From: Pseudomonas panipatensis
GTDB lineage: Bacteria; Pseudomonadota; Gammaproteobacteria; Pseudomonadales; Pseudomonadaceae
Length of the DNA stretch: 64,000 nt
Assembly: GCF_900099785.1 (NCBI RefSeq)
Contig: NZ_FNDS01000008.1
Span: forward strand, 248,001-312,000
Reading direction: 5' to 3'
Below are positions 29,774 through 37,880 of this stretch, one piece after another. How positions within the stretch are numbered: position 1 is the stretch's first letter; each line of letters begins with the position of its first letter. The position numbers were made by a program, and so were the translations under genes. Under the pieces are notes generated by a model, which was given only the letters and a program-made list of their open reading frames with translations, made no database searches and was not told the origin of the DNA.

Positions 29774-30028
29774 ATGTCCTTCCGCCGTATTGTCCTGATC
29801 GCTGCCTGCATCGCCATGGCCGCTTGCAGCAAGATCAATCAGGAAAACTATTCCAAACTGCAGACCGGCATGGCCAAGGCCGAGGTCGAAAGCCTGCTCG
29901 GCAAGCCCACCGAGTGTTCCGGCGCCCTGGGTTTCGCCAGTTGCACCTGGGGTGACGACAAGGTGTTCATCAGCGTGCAGTACGCCGGTGACAAGGTACT
30001 GATGTTCTCCGGCCAGGGGCTGAAGTGA
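29774..30028 (+). CDS. small lipoprotein with SmpA/OmlA-like fold
   Basis: 84 residues. The signal peptide ends in a lipobox (A-M-A-A-Cys18), and the short mature part (NYSKLQTGMAKAEVESLLGKPTECSGALGFASCTWGDDKVFISVQYAGDKV) has the LQTGMTxxEVxxLLGxP motif of DUF3862/BamE-like proteins. It is predicted to be a periplasm-facing lipoprotein. AAAGGAG precedes the ATG. One base separates it from blc, so they are probably co-transcribed. Confidence 0.85.
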   Translation: MSFRRIVLIAACIAMAACSKINQENYSKLQTGMAKAEVESLLGKPTECSGALGFASCTWGDDKVFISVQYAGDKVLMFSGQGLK

Positions 30029-30029
30029 G

Positions 30030-30596
30030 ATGAGCCGACGCGGCACGCTTTGCGCCCTGGCGCTGATGGTCGCCGGCTTGGCCGGTTGCGCCGGGCAGGC
30101 CAAGGATGCGCCCTACACGGTGCAGGTCGACCCGCAGCGCTACCAAGGCACCTGGTACGAGTTGGCCCGCAAGCCGATGTTCTTCCAGCGCCATTGCGCG
30201 CAGTCCGAAGCCCACTACCGCCTGCGCGCCGACGGCGCCATCGCGGTGCTCAACCGCTGCCGCAGCGCCAGCGGCGAATGGCAGCAGGTCACCGGCAGCG
30301 CCACGCCGCAGGTGGCGGGACGCACCGATGCCTTCTGGGTGCGCTTCGATAACTGGCCGACGCGGCTGTTCCCCAACCTCATACGCGGCGATTACCGGGT
30401 GCTCTATGTCGATCCCGATTACCAGACCGCGCTGGTCGGCAACCGCGGTCGCGATTATCTCTGGCTGCTGTCGCGCCAACCGACGCTGCCCGAGGCCACC
30501 GTGCGCCGCCTGCTGAGCGAGGCCAATCGCAATGGCTACGACACCAGCGACCTGATCTGGCGGAGCAAGGACAGCGCCATCGGCGGCGGCCGATGA
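30030..30596 (+). CDS. blc: outer-membrane lipoprotein Blc (bacterial lipocalin)
   Basis: 188 residues. The lipobox is L-A-G-Cys20; the lipocalin fold has the N-terminal GTWYELARKPMFFQRHC motif and the later DYRVLYVDPDYQTALVGN and LWLLSRQP strands. Lipocalins bind lysophospholipids or fatty acids during envelope stress or repair. The C-terminal helix (LPEATVRRLLSEANRNGYD) is typical for the family. A hairpin terminator follows. Confidence 0.93.
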   Translation: MSRRGTLCALALMVAGLAGCAGQAKDAPYTVQVDPQRYQGTWYELARKPMFFQRHCAQSEAHYRLRADGAIAVLNRCRSASGEWQQVTGSATPQVAGRTDAFWVRFDNWPTRLFPNLIRGDYRVLYVDPDYQTALVGNRGRDYLWLLSRQPTLPEATVRRLLSEANRNGYDTSDLIWRSKDSAIGGGR

Positions 30597-30610
30597 CGAT
30601 GAACAGGCCC

Positions 30611-30644
30611 AATGAACGACGCCCCGCAAGGGGCGTCGTTCATT
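30611..30644. terminator. bidirectional hairpin terminator between blc and hutF
   Basis: Fifteen-base arms AATGAACGACGCCCC / GGGGCGTCGTTCATT around GCAA, placed between two convergent genes. Confidence 0.85.
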
Positions 30645-30715
30645 TCATCGAGATCGGCACCGAGGCGGGGCCTACGTCGGCGGCAGCGGCGCATGACCGC
30701 GAACGCTTATAGACC

Positions 30716-32080
30716 TTATGCCAGCAACTGCTTCAGCACCTCGGTGAATTCCCGGGCGCTCTGTTCTTCCAGGGCATGTCGACGCTCGCGCACCCGCCAT
30801 TGCCCGGCCACCATCACATCGCGCACCTGGCGATCGCCACCGGCGAACAGCCAGCGGTTGAGCACGGCGTCGTCGCTGGCGCTGGCCAGGTACGGGTCGT
30901 TGCCGTCGAGCACCAGCAGGTCGGCGCGGCGGCCGACTTCCAGGGCGCCCACCGTCTGGCCGAGGGCCTGGGCGCCGCCGTGCAGCGCCGCCTCGAACAG
31001 GCTCTGGCCGACGTTGGCCTGGTCGCTGCGGTACAGGCGGTTGCGCCGCTGGTCGCGCAGGCGCTGGCCGTATTCCAGCCAGCGCAGTTCCTCGACCACG
31101 CTGAGCGAGACGTGGCTGTCCGAGCCGATGCCCAGACGGCCGCCCTGGGCCAGGTAGTCCACGGCCGGGAAGATGCCGTCGCCGAGGTTGGCCTCGGTGC
31201 TCAGGCAGAGGCCGGCCACCGCGCCGCTACGGGCCATGGCCGTCACTTCGCCGGGTTCGGCGTGGGTGGCGTGGACCAGGCACCAGCGCGCATCGACTTC
31301 GACGTTTTCGTACAGCCATTGCAGCGGCCGGCGCCCGCTCCAGGCCAGGCAGTCGTCGACTTCCTTCTGCTGCTCGGCGATGTGGATGTGGATCGGGCAG
31401 TCGCCCCGGTCGGCCGCCAGTACGTCGGCGATCTGCTGCGGGGTGACCGCGCGCAAGGAGTGGAAGCACAGCCCGACCTGCTGCGTCGGCTGTGCGGCCA
31501 ACCGCGCGCGCAGGCTTTCCACCAGGCTCAGGTAGGCATCGGTGCCATTGATGAAACGACGCTGGCCTTCGTTCGGCGTCTGCCCGCCGAAGCCGGCGTG
31601 GGCGTAGAGCACCGGCAACAGGGTCAGGCCGATGCCCGCGTCATCCGCGGCCTGGCTGATGCGCAGCGACAGCTCGGCCGGATTGGCGTAGGCGCTGCCA
31701 TCGCGGTCGTGGTGCACATAGTGGAATTCGGCGACGCCGGTGTAGCCGGCCTTGAGCATCTCGATATAGAGCTGGCGGGCGATGACGTGCAGTTGCTCCG
31801 GGCTGATCCGGCCGACCAGGCGGTACATCAGTTCGCGCCAGGTCCAGAAGCTGTCGTTGGGATTGCCGGCCACTTCGGCGAGGCCGGCCATGGCGCGCTG
31901 GAAGGCGTGCGAGTGCAGGTTCGGCATACCCGGCAGCACCGGACCGTGCAGACGCACGGCGCCTTCGCCGTGGCTATTGGCCTGGACCTGGACGAGCAGG
32001 CCGTTGGCGGAAATCTCGAAGCGGACGTCGCGTGCCCAGCCAGAAGGGAGGAGGGCGCGTTCGGCGTAATAGGCGGGCAT
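30716..32080 (-). CDS. hutF: formimidoylglutamate deiminase
   Basis: 454-residue amidohydrolase converting N-formimino-L-glutamate to N-formyl-L-glutamate, the fourth step of the five-step histidine pathway used by Pseudomonas. Metal ligands are in MPNLHSHAFQRAMAG, with the FHYVHHDRDG block and the HIAEQQKEVDDCL and GSDSHVSLS motifs of HutF. The start at 32080 is preferred because AGGAG lies 7 bases upstream; an ATG at 32086 is too close to it. It is divergent from hutC with a HutC box between them. Confidence 0.95.
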   Translation of the reverse strand: MPAYYAERALLPSGWARDVRFEISANGLLVQVQANSHGEGAVRLHGPVLPGMPNLHSHAFQRAMAGLAEVAGNPNDSFWTWRELMYRLVGRISPEQLHVIARQLYIEMLKAGYTGVAEFHYVHHDRDGSAYANPAELSLRISQAADDAGIGLTLLPVLYAHAGFGGQTPNEGQRRFINGTDAYLSLVESLRARLAAQPTQQVGLCFHSLRAVTPQQIADVLAADRGDCPIHIHIAEQQKEVDDCLAWSGRRPLQWLYENVEVDARWCLVHATHAEPGEVTAMARSGAVAGLCLSTEANLGDGIFPAVDYLAQGGRLGIGSDSHVSLSVVEELRWLEYGQRLRDQRRNRLYRSDQANVGQSLFEAALHGGAQALGQTVGALEVGRRADLLVLDGNDPYLASASDDAVLNRWLFAGGDRQVRDVMVAGQWRVRERRHALEEQSAREFTEVLKQLLA

Positions 32081-32109
32081 AATCATGCTCCTGCACGCAT
32101 GGACTTATT

Positions 32110-32119
32110 TGTATATACA
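32110..32119. promoter_or_regulatory. HutC operator between hutF and hutC
   Basis: TGTATATACA, a perfect palindrome matching the HutC motif TGTA-N2-TACA, followed by another TATAC half. It is placed to control both hutF and hutC. Confidence 0.75.
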
Positions 32120-32210
32120 TATACAGACGTTCATGGGCTGCGTAAACTGCCATAGGGCCGGTTGCCCGCGTACGCCGGCCGCCCAGGTCATCTCGCCAAG
32201 GAGCGCCTCG

Positions 32211-32963
32211 ATGCCGAACCCTCAACCCACGCCGACCCCGCTGGCCGCGCAGCTCGGGGAAACGCCTGCGCCGCTCTACGCCCGAGTGAAGCAGATGATC
32301 ACCCAGCAGATCAGCAGCGGCACCTGGCCGCCGCACTACCGGGTGCCATCGGAGAGCGAGCTGGTCGCCGAGCTGGGGTTCAGCCGTATGACCATCAACC
32401 GTGCGCTGCGCGAGTTGACCGCCGAGGGCTTGCTGGTGCGCATGCAGGGTGTCGGCACCTTCGTCGCCGAGCCCAAGGGGCAGACCGCACTGTTCGAGGT
32501 GCACAACATCGCCGACGAGATCGCCAGCCGTGGCCATGCGCACCGCGCCGAGGTCATCGTCCTCGACGAGGTCAAGGCCAGCCCCGAGCGGGCCATGGCT
32601 CTGGATCTGCGCGAGGGCCAGAAGCTCTTCCATTCGCTGCTGGTGCATTACGAGAACGGCGTGCCGGTGCAGATCGAGGAGCGCTACATCAACCCGCAGG
32701 TGGCGCCGGACTATCTGCGCCAGGACTTCACCCTGCAAACGCCCAACGCCTACCTGATGGCGCTGGCGCCGATGACCGAAGGCGAGCACGTGGTCGAGGC
32801 CGTCCTGGCCACCCCGGCGGAATGCAAGCTGCTGAAGATCGAACGCGGCGAGCCCTGCCTGCTGATCCGTCGCCGCACCTGGTCCGGCCGTCAGGTCGTG
32901 GCCAGCACCCGCCTGTTGTATCCCGGCTCCCGTTACCGACTCGAGGGGAAATTCGAACCATGA
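32211..32963 (+). CDS. hutC: histidine utilisation repressor HutC (GntR/UTRA)
   Basis: 250 residues: an N-terminal GntR winged helix (about 25-90; RVPSESELVAELGFSRMTINRALRELTAEGLLVRMQGVGTFVAEP) and a C-terminal UTRA ligand domain (FHSLLVHYENGVPVQIEERYINP ... PCLLIRRRTWS). HutC represses hut operons and is released by urocanate. AAGGAG precedes the ATG. It overlaps hutD by four bases. Five HutC-type boxes were found in this window. Confidence 0.95.
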   Translation: MPNPQPTPTPLAAQLGETPAPLYARVKQMITQQISSGTWPPHYRVPSESELVAELGFSRMTINRALRELTAEGLLVRMQGVGTFVAEPKGQTALFEVHNIADEIASRGHAHRAEVIVLDEVKASPERAMALDLREGQKLFHSLLVHYENGVPVQIEERYINPQVAPDYLRQDFTLQTPNAYLMALAPMTEGEHVVEAVLATPAECKLLKIERGEPCLLIRRRTWSGRQVVASTRLLYPGSRYRLEGKFEP

Positions 32964-33547
32964 TCAGCCTGCTGCGCGCCGCCGACTATCCACGCATGCC
33001 CTGGAAGAACGGGGCCGGCACCACCCTGGAAATCACCCGCGACGCCGGCGCCGGCCTGGACGGATTCGGCTGGCGGCTGTCGATCGCCGACGTCGGCGAG
33101 TCCGGCGGTTTTTCCGCGTTCACTGGCTACCAGCGCATCATCACCGTGCTCGAAGGCGCCGGCATGCGCCTGCACGTGGATGGCGTGGACTCGCGCCCGC
33201 TGCTGCCCCTCGATCCCTTCGCCTTCAGCGGCGACAGCCGGGTGGAGTGCACCTTGCTCGCCGGGGCGATCCGCGACTTCAACCTGATCTATGCGCCGCA
33301 GCGCTACGACGCGCGCCTGCAGTGGCTGCGCGTGGACGGCGAGCAGCGCCTGTTCGGCTCGGCCGGGGTATGGCTGCTGTTCAGTTGCGGCGAGGGCCTG
33401 CGCGCCAGCCTCGACGGCCATGATTGCGGCGTACTCGGTCGCCATGACTGCCTGCAAGTCGAAGGCATCGACGGCCTCGCCGAGCTATGCCTGGAAGCCG
33501 ATGGGCCGGTCAACTGCTGCCTGATCGAACTGAGCGCCAGGGCCTGA
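32960..33547 (+). CDS. hutD: HutD family bicupin protein
   Basis: 195 residues of the HutD family: MPWKNGAGTTLEI, GFGWRLSIADVGESGGFSAF, YQRIITVLEGAGMRLH and LDPFAFSGD blocks. It is a bicupin thought to bind urocanate-pathway intermediates and limit hut expression; its exact role is unsettled. Coupled to hutC through an ATGA overlap. Confidence 0.92.
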   Translation: MISLLRAADYPRMPWKNGAGTTLEITRDAGAGLDGFGWRLSIADVGESGGFSAFTGYQRIITVLEGAGMRLHVDGVDSRPLLPLDPFAFSGDSRVECTLLAGAIRDFNLIYAPQRYDARLQWLRVDGEQRLFGSAGVWLLFSCGEGLRASLDGHDCGVLGRHDCLQVEGIDGLAELCLEADGPVNCCLIELSARA

Positions 33548-33662
33548 AGCCGCCTCCCCGACGGCTTCGCGGCATTCGTAGGATGGCGTCGAGCGCAGCG
33601 ATACCCATCGGCCCAGCGCCGGGCTACGCCGCGCGCTAGGGCGAGTAACGCCCCAGGCGTTA
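33546..33662. repeat. hairpins and REP-like element between hutD and the second GntR gene
   Basis: Three dyads in 117 bases: GAAGCCG/CGGCTTC (33546-33568), a GATGG...CCATC element (about 33582-33609) of REP-like appearance, and TAACGCC/GGCGTTA (33646-33662). They probably terminate the two convergent transcripts. Confidence 0.55.
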
Positions 33663-33688
33663 TCCGCCGTTGGTGATGTTGGCGGCGA

Positions 33689-34432
33689 CTAGCCGGCGCC
33701 GTTGCCGCCGTTCACCGGCAGGCGGCTGCCCAGGCGGTAGCGCGACGAGGGGTGGACGAAGCGCACGTAGGTCACCGCCTTGCCCCGCGCCCAGGTGCGG
33801 CGCATCAGCACCAGGCACGGTTCATTGCTTTCCAGTTCCAGCAGTTCGGCCTCCGCCGCGCTCGGCAGCACGGCATCGACGATATGCTCCATCTCATCCG
33901 GCGCCACCATGCGCAGCAGGTACTGCGACGGCTGCAATTGCTCGTCGAAGCGTTGCTGCAGCAGCTCGGGGATCAGCTCCGGATTGACGTAGCGGTCTTC
34001 CAGTTGGACCGGCACGCCTTCCTCGCAGTGCACGCAGGTGACGTGGAACACCGAGCTGCCGGTCGGCAGCGACAGCGCCGCGGCCACCGGCAGCGAGGCG
34101 GCTTCGCGGCCGAGGGTGATCAGCCGGCACTGGTAGCGATGGCCGCGGGCGCGGATCTCGTCGGCGACGTTGGCGATCATCAGCAGGTTGGACTGCGGCT
34201 TGCGGTCGGCAACGAAGGTGCCGACCCCCGACAAGCGCACCAACCGGCCCTCGGCGGTCAGCTCGCGCAGCGCGCGGTTGACCGTCATCCGCGACATGCC
34301 CAACTCCACCACCAGACGGTTCTCCGAGGGGATCAGGTCGCCGGGCTTCCACTCCCCGGAGCGCAACTTGCTCTCGACGAAGGATTTCGCCTGCCGGTAA
34401 AGGGCTTGCGGGGCGGTTGGCTTGGTGGGCAT
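33689..34432 (-). CDS. HutC-like GntR/UTRA transcriptional regulator (second copy)
   Basis: 247 residues, a clear paralogue of hutC: GntR winged helix (LIPSENRLVVELGMSRMTVNRALRELTAEGRLVRLSGVGTFVADRK) and UTRA domain (HVTCVHCEEGVPVQLEDRYVNPELIPELLQQRF). The recognition-helix stretch MSRMT(V/I)NRALRELTAEG is nearly the same as in HutC, so overlapping operator preference is likely. It is last in the transporter-aminotransferase operon. The effector may be an imidazole compound other than urocanate (inference). An upstream in-frame extension overlaps the aminotransferase gene and is rejected. Confidence 0.88.
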   Translation of the reverse strand: MPTKPTAPQALYRQAKSFVESKLRSGEWKPGDLIPSENRLVVELGMSRMTVNRALRELTAEGRLVRLSGVGTFVADRKPQSNLLMIANVADEIRARGHRYQCRLITLGREAASLPVAAALSLPTGSSVFHVTCVHCEEGVPVQLEDRYVNPELIPELLQQRFDEQLQPSQYLLRMVAPDEMEHIVDAVLPSAAEAELLELESNEPCLVLMRRTWARGKAVTYVRFVHPSSRYRLGSRLPVNGGNGAG

Positions 34433-34458
34433 CAGCGGGGCACTCCAGTGGCGCCGTA

Positions 34459-35592
34459 TCAGGCGCAGGCCGGCTGCGCGGGTGCGCGCAGGGCGTTGTC
34501 CAGCGCCTGGAGGAACAGATCGTTGTCGTCGCGGCTGCCGATCGACACCCGCAGGTAGCGAGTGTAACCCGGCTCGCGCCATGGCTTGACGATCACCCCC
34601 TGGCGCAGCAGCGCTTCGTTCAGCACTTCCGCTTCGCTGGCGCTGGCGAAGAACAGGAAATTGGCCAGCGACGGCGCCGGTTGCAGGCCGCGTTCGCGCA
34701 AGGCGGCGTCGAGGCGGCGGCGTTCGCTGGCGACATGTTCGAGGCTGGCGCGCAGGTGCGCGTGGTCGTCCAGGGCGGCGACGGCGGCGGCCTGGGCGCC
34801 ACGGTTGACGTTGAAGGGCGTGCGCAGGCGGTCGATCAGCTCGGCCAGGCGGCTGTCGCTGACCACGCCATAGCCGATGCGCAGGCCGGCCAGGGCGTAG
34901 GCCTTGGAAAAGGTGCGCAGGAGCACGAAGGGCTTGCCGCTGGCTTCGAGCATGGCCAGGCAGTCCGGGTAGCCCGGCTCGTGGCGGGCGTATTCGTGGT
35001 AGGCCTCGTCGAACACCAGCAGGCAGTGCGCCGGCAGGCCGTCGAGCAGTTGGCGCAGCTCTGCGCTCGTCAGGCTGCTGCCCACCGGGTTGGACGGGCA
35101 GGAGAACATCAGCAGGCGGGTGCGCGGGCCGATGGCGGCGAGCAGCGCCTTGACGTCGATGCGCAGGTCGGCGCCCATGGGCACGCCCTTGACCTCGGCG
35201 CCGGCGGCGCGCGGATAGATCAGGTGCAGGCCGAACGACGGCAGCACGCTGACCACCTCGTCGCCGTGATCGAGGAACACCCGGCTGACGATGCCCAGCA
35301 GGTCTTCGGAGCCGTTGCCGAACACCAGCCGCTGGCCGTCCACGCCGAGGCGCGCGGCCAGCGCCGCGCGCAACTCGCCGCAGTGGGCGTCGGGGTAGAG
35401 CGCGCACTGCCCGGCGGCCTTGGCCAGTGCTGTGGCCACGCCGGGCGCGGCGCCCAGCGGGTTCTCGTTGCTGCCCAGCTTGGCCACCCGTTCGAGGCCG
35501 AAGCGGGCGCGCACCATGTCGCTGGAGAGGCCGGCGTTGTAGCTGGCCAGGCCGCGCACGTCGGCGCGGGCCAGGGAGTCGTCGAAGTTCAT
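34459..35592 (-). CDS. HisC-like class I/II aminotransferase
   Basis: 377-residue PLP enzyme of the histidinol-phosphate aminotransferase family: KLGSNENPLG, YPDAHCGELRAALA, FGNGSEDLL, DEAYHEYA and the PLP lysine in RTFSKAYALAGLRIGY. Biosynthetic hisC is expected elsewhere, in a his operon. Here it overlaps the ABC ATPase gene by four bases, behind a HutC box. I infer a catabolic role transaminating histidine or imidazolepyruvate, possibly also aromatic amino acids; substrate choice cannot be read from sequence. Confidence 0.85.
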   Translation of the reverse strand: MNFDDSLARADVRGLASYNAGLSSDMVRARFGLERVAKLGSNENPLGAAPGVATALAKAAGQCALYPDAHCGELRAALAARLGVDGQRLVFGNGSEDLLGIVSRVFLDHGDEVVSVLPSFGLHLIYPRAAGAEVKGVPMGADLRIDVKALLAAIGPRTRLLMFSCPSNPVGSSLTSAELRQLLDGLPAHCLLVFDEAYHEYARHEPGYPDCLAMLEASGKPFVLLRTFSKAYALAGLRIGYGVVSDSRLAELIDRLRTPFNVNRGAQAAAVAALDDHAHLRASLEHVASERRRLDAALRERGLQPAPSLANFLFFASASEAEVLNEALLRQGVIVKPWREPGYTRYLRVSIGSRDDNDLFLQALDNALRAPAQPACA

Positions 35593-36464
35593 GCGCTGGC
35601 CTCTTCTTTCAGGTCCTGCCAGAAGGCGTTGCGGTCCAGGTAGTTCTGCAGGAACTGCTGCAGGCGCGGATGCTGGGTGTCGTGGAAAACCTCGCGCGGC
35701 GAGCCCTTGGTGACGATGCGGCCCTGGTCGAGGAACACCACGGTGTCGGCGACCTGGGCGGCGAAGCCCATCTCATGGGTGACCACCACCATGGTCATGC
35801 CGTCGGCGGCGAGCGCCTTCATCACTTGCAGCACTTCGCCGACCAGCTCCGGGTCGAGCGCCGAGGTGGGTTCGTCGAAGAGCATGATGTGCGGCTCCAT
35901 GGCCAGCGCCCGGGCGATCGCCACGCGCTGCTGCTGGCCGCCGGAGAGCTGCGCCGGGTAACTCTCGGCCTTGTGCGCCAGGCCGACCTTTTCCAGCATC
36001 GCCAGGCCACGCCGGCGTGCCTCGTCGTGGGATTGCTTGCGCACGCGCAGCAGCGCCTCGGTGACGTTGCCGAGCACGCTCATGTGCGGCCACAGGTTGA
36101 ACTGCTGGAAGACCATGCCGACGTTGCGCCGCACCTGGTTGACCTGGGCGCGGCCGGCCGGTTTGCGCTGCGGGCCGGCCTGCCAGCCGAGCAACTGACC
36201 TTCGATGAACACCTCGCCGGCGTCGTACTGTTCGAGGAAGGCCATGCTGCGCAGCAGGGTGCTCTTGCCCGAGCCGGACGGACCGATCAGGCAGACCACC
36301 TCGGAGCGGCGCACGTCGAGGTCGATGTCCTGCAGCACCTGCAGGGCACCGAAGCGTTTGCCGACGCCGCGCAGCTTGAGGATCGGCTCGTCGGCGGTGG
36401 AAGCGTGGTTCATGGGGATCACCTCGGTGGGCGTGCCGCTGTGCAGGCGGAGCGGGATAGTCAT
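35589..36464 (-). CDS. polar amino-acid ABC transporter ATP-binding protein (histidine/imidazole type)
   Basis: 291 residues: Walker [11 protein letters not shown]-loop MVFQQFNLWPHM, signature [15 protein letters not shown], Walker [19 protein letters not shown]-loop VVTHEMGF. It energises the adjacent permeases and belongs to the HisP/GlnQ class. The start at 36464 has AGGAGG seven bases upstream. A second candidate ATG at 36413 (GAGGTG upstream) would trim 17 residues that lack domain content. Confidence 0.9.
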   Translation of the reverse strand: MTIPLRLHSGTPTEVIPMNHASTADEPILKLRGVGKRFGALQVLQDIDLDVRRSEVVCLIGPSGSGKSTLLRSMAFLEQYDAGEVFIEGQLLGWQAGPQRKPAGRAQVNQVRRNVGMVFQQFNLWPHMSVLGNVTEALLRVRKQSHDEARRRGLAMLEKVGLAHKAESYPAQLSGGQQQRVAIARALAMEPHIMLFDEPTSALDPELVGEVLQVMKALAADGMTMVVVTHEMGFAAQVADTVVFLDQGRIVTKGSPREVFHDTQHPRLQQFLQNYLDRNAFWQDLKEEASA

Positions 36465-36465
36465 T

Positions 36466-37137
36466 TCAGGCCTCCTGGCGCTGCAGGAAGCGCCCGACCC
36501 GCGTTTCCAGGGCCAGGCCCAGGCGCGAGCAGCATTCGATGAGAACCAGGTAGCCGACGCAGAGCACCGCCAGGGTCTCGACGAAGGCGAAGGTTTCCGA
36601 GCCGATGCCGGTCAGCACCATGGTCAGTTCGGGGATGGTGATGATCGACAGCACGGCGGTTTCCTTGCACAGGATGGTGATCAGGTTGACCAGCGCCGGC
36701 AGGATGATCACCAGCATCTGCGGCAACTGGATGCGCAGGATGCATTGCCAGCGGCCGATGCCCAGGCATTCGGCGGCCTCCAGTTGGCCCGGTGGCACCG
36801 ACTGGAAGCCGGCGCGGAAGATTTCGGCGAAGTACACGCTGCCGTACACGCCCAGGCCGAGGATGCCGGCGCTGAACGGTTGCAGTTCGAGGCCGAAGGA
36901 GGGGCCGCCGTAGTAGAGCAGGAACAACTGGACGAGGAACGGCGTGGCGCGGATCAGCTCGATGAACGCCCGCAGCGCCGCGCGTATCCAGCGTCCGCCG
37001 AACAATTGCAGGACGGCGATGGCCAGGCCCAGCAGCAGGCCGAGCGCGACCCCGGCGCCCCAGGTCTGGAAGGTCACCAGCAGGCCACCGCCGATCTCGC
37101 CGAGGCGGCTGGTGATGATGCTCGGATCGATGATCAT
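36466..37137 (-). CDS. polar amino-acid ABC transporter permease 2
   Basis: 223 residues, about five transmembrane helices, with the HisM/GlnP-type coupling motif EAAECLGIGRWQCILRIQLPQ. It overlaps the upstream permease gene by four bases and sits 1 base before the ATPase frame. It should form a heterodimer with permease 1. Confidence 0.9.
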   Translation of the reverse strand: MIIDPSIITSRLGEIGGGLLVTFQTWGAGVALGLLLGLAIAVLQLFGGRWIRAALRAFIELIRATPFLVQLFLLYYGGPSFGLELQPFSAGILGLGVYGSVYFAEIFRAGFQSVPPGQLEAAECLGIGRWQCILRIQLPQMLVIILPALVNLITILCKETAVLSIITIPELTMVLTGIGSETFAFVETLAVLCVGYLVLIECCSRLGLALETRVGRFLQRQEA

Positions 37138-37796
37138 GCCTGCCCCCTTTGCAGCCGCCGCTCCAGGGCGCCGCCGCAGAACGCCAGGGGAATGTTGATC
37201 AGGCAGTAGAAGGCGGCCAGCACCAGGTAGGTCTGCAGGAACAGGTAGTTGCTGGCGGCGAGGTTCTGCGCGGTACGGGTCAGGTCGGCGAGGCCGACCA
37301 CCGAGACCAGCGAGGAGGCCTTGATCAGCAGGATCATTTCGTTGAGCAGCGCCGGCAGGGTCAGACGCACGGCCTGCGGCACCTTGATCCGCAGCAGGAT
37401 CTGCCAGGCCGACAGGCCCAGCAGGCGCGCCGCCTCCAGTTGCCCGCCGGGGATGGCGAGGAAACCGCCGCGGAAGATTTCCGCGATGTAGGCGCCGGCC
37501 GCCAGGGCCAGGCCGACCACCGCCGCCACCAGCGGCGAGACGTTGGGCAGGCCGACACGGGGCAGGAAGTAGTAGATGAACAGCAGTTGCACCAGCAGCG
37601 GCACGCCACGGAAGACGAAGATGTAGGCGCCACCGAGGCGCCGCAGCAACGGGTCCGGCGACAGGCGCAAGGTGCAGACGCCTATGCCGATCACGAATCC
37701 TATCCCCAGCCCGGCGAGCGACACCTCAAGGGTGGTCAGCAGGCTCAGCGCCATCAGCGGCAGGCTCTGCAGCAGGGTTGGCCAATCGAAGATCAT
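37134..37796 (-). CDS. polar amino-acid ABC transporter permease 1
   Basis: 220 residues, about five helices, EAA loop EAARLLGLSAWQILLRIKVPQ, and the family stretch FRGVPLLVQLLFIYYFLPRVGL. The start at 37796 (MIFDWPTLLQSL) is preceded by GGGAGAGA; a longer frame to 37853 is unlikely. It is the inner-membrane partner of permease 2 for uptake of an amino acid or imidazole acid. Confidence 0.9.
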   Translation of the reverse strand: MIFDWPTLLQSLPLMALSLLTTLEVSLAGLGIGFVIGIGVCTLRLSPDPLLRRLGGAYIFVFRGVPLLVQLLFIYYFLPRVGLPNVSPLVAAVVGLALAAGAYIAEIFRGGFLAIPGGQLEAARLLGLSAWQILLRIKVPQAVRLTLPALLNEMILLIKASSLVSVVGLADLTRTAQNLAASNYLFLQTYLVLAAFYCLINIPLAFCGGALERRLQRGQA

Positions 37797-37880
37797 CGCC
37801 AGTCTCTCCCGCGCCGCGTGGCGCATCGGAAGGCATCGGGCAGGCCGGCGCACCCTGGCGGGGCGCGCCGGCGCACGGGT

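Noticed and set aside
32087..32210. Sigma-54 promoters for hutF and hutC
   Set aside because: No GG-N10-GC arrangement at a suitable distance on either strand; these two probably use a housekeeping promoter.
33689..35407. Extension of the second GntR gene to 572 codons
   Set aside because: The added part overlaps the aminotransferase in another frame and is only a GC-driven open frame; the GntR domain starts at 34432.
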